Below are positions 55,192 to 62,697 of a stretch of DNA of 64,000 nucleotides, piece after piece. The notes beneath the pieces are model-generated. The model made no database searches, had not been told where the DNA came from, and saw only the letters and a program-made list of their open reading frames with translations. Position numbers and translations under genes: made by a program. Origin of the DNA: Arenimonas donghaensis DSM 18148 = HO3-R19 (GTDB lineage Bacteria; Pseudomonadota; Gammaproteobacteria; Xanthomonadales; Xanthomonadaceae); the NCBI RefSeq assembly GCF_000743535.1, contig NZ_AVCJ01000023.1, positions 1 to 64,000 of the forward strand, in the 5' to 3' direction. Within the stretch, counting starts at the first letter, position 1. Each line of letters opens with the position of its first letter.

Positions 55192-56313
55192 CTAGCTTTC
55201 CAGCCGGTCCCGCCCGGCTTGCTTGGCCCGGTACAGGGCTTCGTCGGCCCGCTGCAACAGCGCCTGGGAGGGCTCGTCTTCACGCTGCTCGGCCAGTCCC
55301 GCCGAAAAGGTGGCCACCAGCGGTCCGGCGCTGGTTTCAAACGGTGTCCGTGCCACCGCCGCGCGCATGCGCTCGAGGCACACCCGGGCGCCGGCCAGCG
55401 GCGTGCCCGGCAGGATGATCATGAACTCCTCGCCGCCGAACCGCCCCAGCGTGCGTTCCGGGGCCTGGCCGACGTGGTCGACGAAGCGGGCCTGCAGTCG
55501 CAGGATGGCGGCGAACTGCACCAGCACCTCGTCCCCGACCGCGTGGCCGTGGGTGTCGTTGATCGCCTTGAAATGATCGATGTCGATCAGCGCGACGCTG
55601 AAACCCTGGCCGTAACGGCGGCTGCGTTCGCTTTCCTGTTCCAGCCGCTCGGTCAGGTGGCGGCGGTTGTACAGGCCGGTCAGTTCGTCCCGGATGGAGA
55701 GCTCGCGCAGCCTGGCGTTCGCCGCTTCCAGTTCCTTGCGTTGGGTCGCGACGCGGCGCCGGATGGAGGCGAAGTAGCCGCCGATGAAGCTCATCCAGAT
55801 CGTGACGACCACCAGCGCCGAGAAGCGCAGCGCCTCCATCAGCCAGGCGTCCTGCGAGGCCCCGGCGCTGGCCAGTTCCCAGGTGCTGAGCCCGGCGTAG
55901 CCGACGGCGGTGCCGATGGTGAGCAGGAGGTAACGCCGGGTGTCGAGCCCGAACAGGCCGAAGAAGAACACCGCCACGAACAGCAGCAACAGGACGCTGC
56001 GCGCTTCGCCTTCGAAAAAGTGGATCATGCCCAGCGCCAGCAGCATTGCCGCCACCAGCTGCGGCACCAGCAGGCTGGGGTCGGCGAAACGTTTGCTCCA
56101 GCCGCTCGCGATCGCCGCCAGCGCCACCCCGTTGATCGACACCGCCAGGCCGGTGAATACCGCGACCCCGGACCAGCCCATGGTCGAGCTGCCCGCGTGC
56201 ACCGCGATGCTCATCGGCACCAGAAACATCAGGTAGGACAACAGGCCCAGGCAAACACGGCGCAGGCGCAGGCGGGTTTCCCGATCGAACTGGCGGGCGG
56301 GCCGTCCGGACAT
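55192..56313 (-). CDS. Membrane-bound diguanylate cyclase
   Basis: The 373-residue protein has about six membrane helices in the first 190 residues, a short coiled coil (TQRKELEAANARLRELS) and a GGDEF domain with an intact GGEEF at 293-297 plus IDIDHFKAINDTHGH. It should synthesise c-di-GMP. It is transcribed divergently from the REC-EAL gene across a 95-bp spacer (56314-56408). Confidence 0.93.
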   Translation of the reverse strand: MSGRPARQFDRETRLRLRRVCLGLLSYLMFLVPMSIAVHAGSSTMGWSGVAVFTGLAVSINGVALAAIASGWSKRFADPSLLVPQLVAAMLLALGMIHFFEGEARSVLLLLFVAVFFFGLFGLDTRRYLLLTIGTAVGYAGLSTWELASAGASQDAWLMEALRFSALVVVTIWMSFIGGYFASIRRRVATQRKELEAANARLRELSIRDELTGLYNRRHLTERLEQESERSRRYGQGFSVALIDIDHFKAINDTHGHAVGDEVLVQFAAILRLQARFVDHVGQAPERTLGRFGGEEFMIILPGTPLAGARVCLERMRAAVARTPFETSAGPLVATFSAGLAEQREDEPSQALLQRADEALYRAKQAGRDRLES

Positions 56314-56408
56314 GCCGCCAGCTTACGTCAGCCTTTAGGCCAGACACCTACTTCCTTCCTGAACAGGCGGCGGGTAGAGTCGAAAAACCCACGGGGGCGG
56401 GACCAGCA

Positions 56409-57605
56409 ATGAGTCTGTCGGAATTACGCGTACTGCTGGTCGAGGACCACGGGTTCCAGCGCCGGCTCGGCCTGCGCCTGCTGGGTGACCTGGGCCTGGA
56501 GCACCTGCACGAGGCGGCCGACGGTTTCCAGGCCCTGGACCTGCTGCGCGGCTTGCCCGACAGCCCCGACGTGGTGCTGGTGGACCTGGACATGCCCGGC
56601 ATGGACGGCGTCGAGTTCATCGGCATCGTCGCCCAGGAACGACTGGCCCAATCCATCGCCGTGGTCAGCGCCATGGAGCCGGCCCTGCTGCATACCGTGC
56701 AGGTGATGGCCAAGGCGTCCGGCCTGCGTGTGCTGGGCTGCATTGAAAAGCCGCTAACACCGGGCAAACTTACTACCGTCCTGTCGCTTTATGAAAAGTC
56801 ACCGGGGCCCTCGGCGGCAGTCAACGACATCGAGGTGTCGCTCGACCAGGCCCGCGAAGCGCTCTCGCGCGGCGAGATCACCGCCCACTTCCAGCCCCAG
56901 GTCGAGTTCGGCAACGGCAAGGTCTTCGGCGTCGAGGCCCTGGCCCGCTGGCGACTTTCCGATGACGTGCACGTGCCGCCGGCGCTGTTCGTACCGCTCA
57001 TGGAGGCCGGCGGGCTGATCGATGAACTCACCGGCCTGATGCTGGTGCAGGCCTGCGCCTGGTCCAAGCGCTGGCAGGCGCGTGGCCTCGACCTGAAGGT
57101 GTCGGTGAACGTGTCGGCACAAAACCTGACCGGCCCGGAAGTGGCCGATCGCTACGAGGCGGTGCTGCGCGAACACGGCGTCAGCCCGGAGCAGATCGTG
57201 CTCGAGATCACCGAAAGTTCGGTCATGTCCGACACCGCGCGCGGCCTGGGCATGCTGGCGCGCTTGCGGCTCAAAGGCTTCGGCCTGAGCGTGGACGACT
57301 TCGGCACCGGCTATTCGTCGCTGTCGCAGCTCTCGCAGATCCCCTTCACCGAACTCAAGATCGACCGCGGCTTCGTTTCCGGCGCGCCGACCCAGCCGCG
57401 CAAGCGCGCGATGATCGAAACCAGCCTGGACCTGGCACGCAAGCTGGGGCTGTCGGTGGTCGCCGAAGGCGTCGAAACCATCGACGAGTGGCAGCTGCTG
57501 GCCGGGCTGGGCTGCGACTTCGCCCAGGGCTACCTGATCTCCGCGCCGGTGCCGGGAGACCAGCTGCCCGACGCCATCCAGCGCTGGCGACAGACCCACC
57601 ACTAG
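56409..57605 (+). CDS. Response regulator with EAL phosphodiesterase output
   Basis: The 398-residue protein has a receiver domain at about 1-125 with phospho-acceptor Asp59 in LVDLDMPGMDG and a Lys in CIEKPLTPGK. A complete EAL domain follows: E176-A-L in GVEALARW, VLEITESS, DDFGTGYSS, ELKIDRGFV and AEGVET. All metal and catalytic residues appear present, so it should hydrolyse c-di-GMP under phosphorylation control. It is followed after 7 bp by the hybrid kinase, its likely partner. Confidence 0.94.
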   Translation: MSLSELRVLLVEDHGFQRRLGLRLLGDLGLEHLHEAADGFQALDLLRGLPDSPDVVLVDLDMPGMDGVEFIGIVAQERLAQSIAVVSAMEPALLHTVQVMAKASGLRVLGCIEKPLTPGKLTTVLSLYEKSPGPSAAVNDIEVSLDQAREALSRGEITAHFQPQVEFGNGKVFGVEALARWRLSDDVHVPPALFVPLMEAGGLIDELTGLMLVQACAWSKRWQARGLDLKVSVNVSAQNLTGPEVADRYEAVLREHGVSPEQIVLEITESSVMSDTARGLGMLARLRLKGFGLSVDDFGTGYSSLSQLSQIPFTELKIDRGFVSGAPTQPRKRAMIETSLDLARKLGLSVVAEGVETIDEWQLLAGLGCDFAQGYLISAPVPGDQLPDAIQRWRQTHH

Positions 57606-57612
57606 GCAAGCC

Positions 57613-60462
57613 ATGGCAGCCACCGGACGGCCCCGTTTCGGCATCCGGCTGCAGCTGTTGGGGCTGTTCGGCCTGCTGCTGCTCACCGGCGCCGCGGTCC
57701 TGGTCCTGGACGAATACGAGCGGCGGCAGAACCAGCAGGCGCTGCTTGCGCTCAAGGACGAATCCCTGGCCGGCCTGCGCCGCATCAAGGCGGTGTCGGA
57801 CGCCTACGGCATGGAGTTCGTCGACACGACCTTCCGCGTCCGCAACGGGCTGATCAGCTGGGAAGAAGGCCTGCAGGTGGTGGACCACGCGCGCGCGCGC
57901 ATCCGCGACCACTGGCAGGCGCTTGAATCGATGCCGCTGACCGGCGAGCAGGCGCAGATATTCGCCCAGGTCCAGCGCTCGAAGCTGCGCGCCGATACCG
58001 CCGCCGAAACCCTGCGCCAGACCCTGGCGCAGAAGGACATGGCCGGCCTGGCGCGGTTCGCCGACACCGAGCTCTACCCGGCCATCGACCCCGTGACCAC
58101 GCGCATGAAGCACCTCAGCGACCTGGAGATGATCCAGGCCGAACAGCTCGTGCGCGCGCAGGACACGCGCTCGCGGCGCACGGCCTGGCTGCGCTTCCTG
58201 ATGAGCTTCGCGACCCTGCTGGTGGTGGCCGCCGTGGGTCGCAAGCTGCTGCGCAACATCTACAAGGGCGTCGAATCCCTGACCGCGCTGGCCCAGCAGA
58301 TGCGACGGCACGACTACCAGGGCGTGCCGCGATACACGCCGCAGGGCGAACTCGGCGACGTGATGGACGCTTTCCTGAACATGCGCGACGACGTGCGCAA
58401 GTTCGAGGCCGAACTCAACGAACAACTCGCGCGCAATGAACAGGTCCGCACGGCGCTGATCGAACGCGACCTGTTCCAGCGCTCGCTGTTCGCCGCCGCG
58501 CGCGTGGGCATCATGTCCATGGACGCGCAGGGCCTGTTCACCAGCTTCAACCCCCAGGCCGAGCGACTGACCGGTCACCGCTCCCAGGACGTGGTCGGCC
58601 GCATCGGGCTCGACAGGCTCGTGCATGGCGACGAGCTGCAGAAGCTGGCCTCCGGACTCACCGCCGCGCATGACCACGCCGTGCCAGCGGATGCTCGCCT
58701 GTTCCCGCGGCTCATCGACCAGCGCCCCGAACCCCTGGAACTCACCTTCGTCCGCAAGGACGGCGAAACGGTGCCGGTGCTGCTGGCCAGCTCGTCGATC
58801 CGCGATGCGACCGGCAAGACGGTGGGTTACCTGGCCGTGGCGACCGACCTCACCCAGATCAAGCAGCTCGAACAGCGCCTGCGCGCCAGCGAGACCCGGG
58901 CACTGGAAGCGAGCGAAGCCAAGTCCAACTTCGTCGCCGCGATGAGCCACGAGATACGCACGCCAATGATCGGCGTCACCGGCATGCTCGAAGTGCTTTC
59001 CCACAGCAAACTCGACCCGGACCAGCGCCGCACCATCGAAGTCATCCAGCAATCGGCGCGCACGTTGCTGCAGATCATCGGCGACATCCTGGACTTCTCG
59101 AAGGTCGAGGCCGGCCGCCTGGAGCTCTCGCCCACCACGCTGTCGCTAACGCGCCTGGTTCAGTCCACCGTCGCCAATTTCAGTGGTTCCGCGTCCAGCA
59201 AGGGCCTGGTGCTGCTATGCAGCGTGGATGACCGCATCGGCCCCGCCCACTGCGCCGACGGACTGCGCCTGCGCCAGATACTTTCGAATTTCCTTTCCAA
59301 TGCCATCAAGTTCACCGACAAGGGCATGGTCGAAACCGCGCTGGAATGGAAAGGCCGCGACGGCGACGGCGACCGCCTGCGTTTCCGGGTCACCGACACC
59401 GGCATCGGCGTGACCGAGGAGCAGCAGGCGCGGCTGTTCCAGCCGTTTTCCCAGGCCGAGGGCAGCACCACCCGGCGCTACGGCGGCACCGGTCTGGGTT
59501 TGGTGATCGCCCGGCACCTTGCCGCGGCCATGCAAGGTGACATCCACATGGAAAGCACGCCCGGGGCGGGCACCACCCTGTGCCTGGACCTGGTGCTGCC
59601 GCGAGGCAACGAGGCCGATATCGAGGCCGAGGCGCCGCCCGACCCCAGCCAGGGTTTCCTGGCCCGGCCCCTGCCGGACGTGGAAACGGCCCGGGCCGAG
59701 GGCAGCCTGGTGCTGATCGTGGACGACCACCCGACCAACCGGCTGGTGGTGGCGCGACAGCTGGCCCTGGCCGGTTATGCCAGCGAAAGCGCCGGGGATG
59801 GCCGCCAGGGCCTGGACGCCTGGCGCACGGGACGTTACGGCCTGGTGCTGTCGGACGTGCACATGCCGGTGATGGACGGCTACGAATTCGCCCGCGCCCT
59901 GCGCGCCGAGGAGGCCGCCAAGGGCCTCAGGCACACGCCGGTGGTCGCCCTGACCGCCGCCGCCCTCAAGGGCGAGGCCGAACGTTGCCTGGCCGCCGGC
60001 ATGGACGCCTACCTGGCCAAGCCGGTGTCCATTCCCGAACTGGTGGCCACCCTGCAGCGCTGGCTTCCGCATACCCTGCCGCTGGCGGCGGACGTGCACC
60101 CCGGGGCGCCGCTGCCGCAGGCGTCCGGGGACCCGCTGCCGCTGGACCCGGCGGTACTGGCGCCGCTGACCGGCGGCGACCCGGAGGAGACCCGGACGAT
60201 CCTGGAGGACTTCCTGGCCGCCACGGTGCAGGACCTGCAGGGGCTTGATGCCGCCCGGGCGTCCGGCGACCTGGTCGCGCTGGCCCGCCAGGCCCACAAG
60301 ATCAAGGGTGCCGCCCGCCTGGTCGGCGCCCAGCCCCTGTCCGAGGCTGCCCTGGCCGCAGAGTCGGCCGCCAAGGAGGGCGATTGGGCCCAGGTGCTGC
60401 CGGCCTGCGTTGACGTCGCGACGGCGGTGGAACGGCTGCGGCGGCACCTGGGGTCCGGTTGA
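57613..60462 (+). CDS. Hybrid sensor histidine kinase with PAS, REC and Hpt domains
   Basis: The 949-residue protein has two membrane helices (around residues 12-32 and 195-212) enclosing a periplasmic helical sensor. Next come a HAMP-like segment, a PAS domain (around 295-420), a HisKA domain with His446 in AMSHEIRTPM, and an ATPase domain with DTGIGV and GTGLGLVIAR. A receiver domain has Asp748 in LSDVHMPVMDG, and a C-terminal Hpt domain has His895 in QAHKIKGAARL. The full His-Asp-His relay points to an external final receiver, most simply the REC-EAL protein directly upstream. Confidence 0.94.
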   Translation: MAATGRPRFGIRLQLLGLFGLLLLTGAAVLVLDEYERRQNQQALLALKDESLAGLRRIKAVSDAYGMEFVDTTFRVRNGLISWEEGLQVVDHARARIRDHWQALESMPLTGEQAQIFAQVQRSKLRADTAAETLRQTLAQKDMAGLARFADTELYPAIDPVTTRMKHLSDLEMIQAEQLVRAQDTRSRRTAWLRFLMSFATLLVVAAVGRKLLRNIYKGVESLTALAQQMRRHDYQGVPRYTPQGELGDVMDAFLNMRDDVRKFEAELNEQLARNEQVRTALIERDLFQRSLFAAARVGIMSMDAQGLFTSFNPQAERLTGHRSQDVVGRIGLDRLVHGDELQKLASGLTAAHDHAVPADARLFPRLIDQRPEPLELTFVRKDGETVPVLLASSSIRDATGKTVGYLAVATDLTQIKQLEQRLRASETRALEASEAKSNFVAAMSHEIRTPMIGVTGMLEVLSHSKLDPDQRRTIEVIQQSARTLLQIIGDILDFSKVEAGRLELSPTTLSLTRLVQSTVANFSGSASSKGLVLLCSVDDRIGPAHCADGLRLRQILSNFLSNAIKFTDKGMVETALEWKGRDGDGDRLRFRVTDTGIGVTEEQQARLFQPFSQAEGSTTRRYGGTGLGLVIARHLAAAMQGDIHMESTPGAGTTLCLDLVLPRGNEADIEAEAPPDPSQGFLARPLPDVETARAEGSLVLIVDDHPTNRLVVARQLALAGYASESAGDGRQGLDAWRTGRYGLVLSDVHMPVMDGYEFARALRAEEAAKGLRHTPVVALTAAALKGEAERCLAAGMDAYLAKPVSIPELVATLQRWLPHTLPLAADVHPGAPLPQASGDPLPLDPAVLAPLTGGDPEETRTILEDFLAATVQDLQGLDAARASGDLVALARQAHKIKGAARLVGAQPLSEAALAAESAAKEGDWAQVLPACVDVATAVERLRRHLGSG

Positions 60463-60505
60463 CCCGGGGACGAGGGCCGGGCTCCTTGGCCGGTGAGGTC
60501 CCCGC

Positions 60506-60531
60506 GTTCCGTTACAGGCGCTGTACGGAAC
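60506..60531. promoter_or_regulatory. Inverted repeat upstream of the first secreted-protein gene
   Basis: GTTCCGTTACAG and CTGTACGGAAC form an 11-bp inverted repeat with one bulged T and a GCG centre, about 74 bp before the GTG start at 60605. There is no T-tract, so a protein-binding site or mRNA structure is more likely than a terminator. Confidence 0.5.
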
Positions 60532-60604
60532 GAATTCATGGCTGGGCGAACGGTTCAGACACCTGCCCGGCAAGCCCAGGCTTCAACCCACGGGGACCTC
60601 ACAA

Positions 60605-62458
60605 GTGAACAAGATCAAGACCGTTGTCGTCGCAGTCGCGCTTGCGCTGCCGGCGTTCGCCATCGCGCAGTCGCCCAGCAATGATGCCGGCGTCCCGGAA
60701 CCGGCCGCCAAGCCGGCCAAGCCGGCTTTCTCCGGCATCGAGAAGGCCACTATCTCCGGCAGCTTGAGCTTCGATGGCAGCGAGGCGCTCATGTCGCCGC
60801 GCTTCTTCCGACCCGGAACGCCTGGCGATCCCTGTGCCGAGTTCTCGGCCGGCAACTTCCAGTACCGCACCGTGCCGTTCACCACCGACGGCAGCGGCTC
60901 GCTGACGGCCAGCCTGGACACCGGCAGCTGCGGCGTCGACGTTTATGTCACCTTCCACGAGGCGAGCTTCAATCCGTCGAGCATCTGCGACAACTTCGTC
61001 TGGTCCGAGGGCTCTTCCACGAATATCTGGAGCAATACTTTCCCCGTGCCGGCGAACGCGCCGATGGTGATGGTGCTCAGTGGCGTCCCCGCCGCCCCCG
61101 GCGTCAGTTGCGGACCGATCAACTACACGCTCGACGGCACCGCCAGCGTGACGCTGGACAATCCCTTCACCAACGTGCCGGTGTACGTGGCCGAGGAACT
61201 GATCATCCCGCCGGCTCGCACGCTGGCCAATGCCTCGGGCAACCTCGATATCGTCACCGACATCGACTACGCGTTCTCCCCAGGTGAAGTCCGCTACGCG
61301 CGGTTCCATTGCCCGGGCATCGAGTTCGAGCCGGGAACCACCGTCACCTTCACCGGCGATCCGTCGAACCTGATCGGTGCCGTCAATGGCGTCGGCACCG
61401 ACGCCCTCTACTTCTCGATAACTGCCGGCGCCACCCCCGTGGTCGCGACCGACCAACTGGTGCTCGATGGCGACCGCACGCTGGCCGACAAGGATCCGGT
61501 GGACTGTACCTACGGCCTGTACGACTTCCCGTCCCAGGCCCAGGCCGGAGGTCCGACCGGCCGCGTCGTCGAAACCGGTGGTGCCTACATCCGCTTCGCG
61601 CCGAGCTACGGCCTCGTGATCGACACGCAGGGCAATCCGGTGGCCGACGTCGAGTCCAACGACCCGGCCTACAGCGAATTCGAAGTGGCGGCGCCGACTT
61701 TCAGCGAATTCCAGGGCAATGTCGGCGGATTCAGCTATGGCACCGTGCAGCAGCTGGGCCTGAGCGCGCAGCCGGTGACGCTGGACGGCGAAGCCATCGA
61801 GCTGGTCGACCTGATGGATGCCGACACCGCGCTGGTGTTCACGGGTGACTTCGAGGCCGCTGCGGACGTGTACTTCAGCCCCGGCGTCGATTGCTCGATC
61901 AATATCCAGTCTGCCGACAGCTTCGATGACACGGGTGCCGTCTTCACCATCGGCAGCAACCCGGCGATGAACCACTACCTTTGCTACCAGACCGGTGGCG
62001 TAGCGATCCGCGCCAGCGAAGTCACGGTCGCCCTGGCCCCGGTTTCGGCCGCGCCGGCCGTCTACGCCGTGGGCTCCCGCGGTCCGCTGGACCTGGGCGA
62101 GATCACCCGCAACGGCACCGAGCTGCAGGCCCCGCTGGCCCAGATCCCGGGCGGCTGGCTGAGCCGCCTGGTGCTGACCAACCGCGGCACGCAGGATCGT
62201 GAGTACGAGATCACCGTGTTCGGCGAGACCGGCACCACCATCTCGACCAACAACCTGACCGGCACCGTTGACGCCGAGTCGACCCTGGTGATCGACCTGG
62301 ACACCGTGCTCACCGGCTTCACGGGCGGCCTGCCGCGCGCGACGCTGAACGTGACGGTGGCGGCCCCGAACAACACGATCCAGGGCCTGTACCAGATCGT
62401 GAACCCGGATTCGGGCTCGATCTCCAACCACGTGATGGTGCGTCCGGGCAGCAACTAG
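60605..62458 (+). CDS. Secreted beta-rich protein of unknown function (paralogue 1)
   Basis: The 617-residue product starts with GTG and a Sec signal (MNKIKTVVVAVALALPAFA, cut near AIA). The mature protein is beta-rich, Gly/Thr/Asp-rich and acidic, with Cys residues that could form disulphides, as in exported proteins. Its middle third (from about residue 185 to 325) is strongly similar to the next gene: both have EELIIPPARTL/ANELIIPPGRTI, SPGEVRYARFHCPG, GDPSN-IGAVNG and YGLYDFPSQAQAGG. The C-terminal region (GGWLSRLVLTNRGTQDREYE) looks like an Ig-like fold. I do not recognise a named family. Confidence 0.8.
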   Translation: MNKIKTVVVAVALALPAFAIAQSPSNDAGVPEPAAKPAKPAFSGIEKATISGSLSFDGSEALMSPRFFRPGTPGDPCAEFSAGNFQYRTVPFTTDGSGSLTASLDTGSCGVDVYVTFHEASFNPSSICDNFVWSEGSSTNIWSNTFPVPANAPMVMVLSGVPAAPGVSCGPINYTLDGTASVTLDNPFTNVPVYVAEELIIPPARTLANASGNLDIVTDIDYAFSPGEVRYARFHCPGIEFEPGTTVTFTGDPSNLIGAVNGVGTDALYFSITAGATPVVATDQLVLDGDRTLADKDPVDCTYGLYDFPSQAQAGGPTGRVVETGGAYIRFAPSYGLVIDTQGNPVADVESNDPAYSEFEVAAPTFSEFQGNVGGFSYGTVQQLGLSAQPVTLDGEAIELVDLMDADTALVFTGDFEAAADVYFSPGVDCSINIQSADSFDDTGAVFTIGSNPAMNHYLCYQTGGVAIRASEVTVALAPVSAAPAVYAVGSRGPLDLGEITRNGTELQAPLAQIPGGWLSRLVLTNRGTQDREYEITVFGETGTTISTNNLTGTVDAESTLVIDLDTVLTGFTGGLPRATLNVTVAAPNNTIQGLYQIVNPDSGSISNHVMVRPGSN

Positions 62459-62508
62459 CCTCCAGCTCCCCTCTCGCTGTTACCGGAAAGGGGCCGGGGG
62501 AGTGGTCA

Positions 62509-62533
62509 AACGGGGCCTTCGGGCCCCGTTTTC
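62509..62533 (+). terminator. Terminator after the first secreted-protein gene
   Basis: ACGGGGCC (62510-62517) and GGCCCCGT (62522-62529) form an 8-bp stem with a TTCG loop followed by TTTTC. It lies 51 bp past the stop codon and separates the two paralogues into different transcripts. Confidence 0.9.
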
Positions 62534-62582
62534 TTGACCCCTGGGCAGTGGCGGAAACCGATTCGTGACAGCCATCCCGGGC

Positions 62583-62598
62583 TGTGACATATTTCACG
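62583..62598. promoter_or_regulatory. CRP/Clp-type binding site upstream of the second secreted-protein gene
   Basis: TGTGACATATTTCACG matches the TGTGA-N6-TCACA consensus at 9 of 10 fixed positions. An extended -10-like TGCTAGGT lies at 62618-62625, at a distance close to a class II activator arrangement. Clp is the CRP-like regulator of extracellular enzymes in Xanthomonas and Lysobacter. Confidence 0.7.
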
Positions 62599-62697
62599 GG
62601 CCGAAATAGCGGGTTCGTGCTAGGTGAGGCCTTTGCGCCGTGCCTCCCAACGATCCCGGGCAGCTGGGGAACCAATCCACTTTGGGGGAATTACGCA

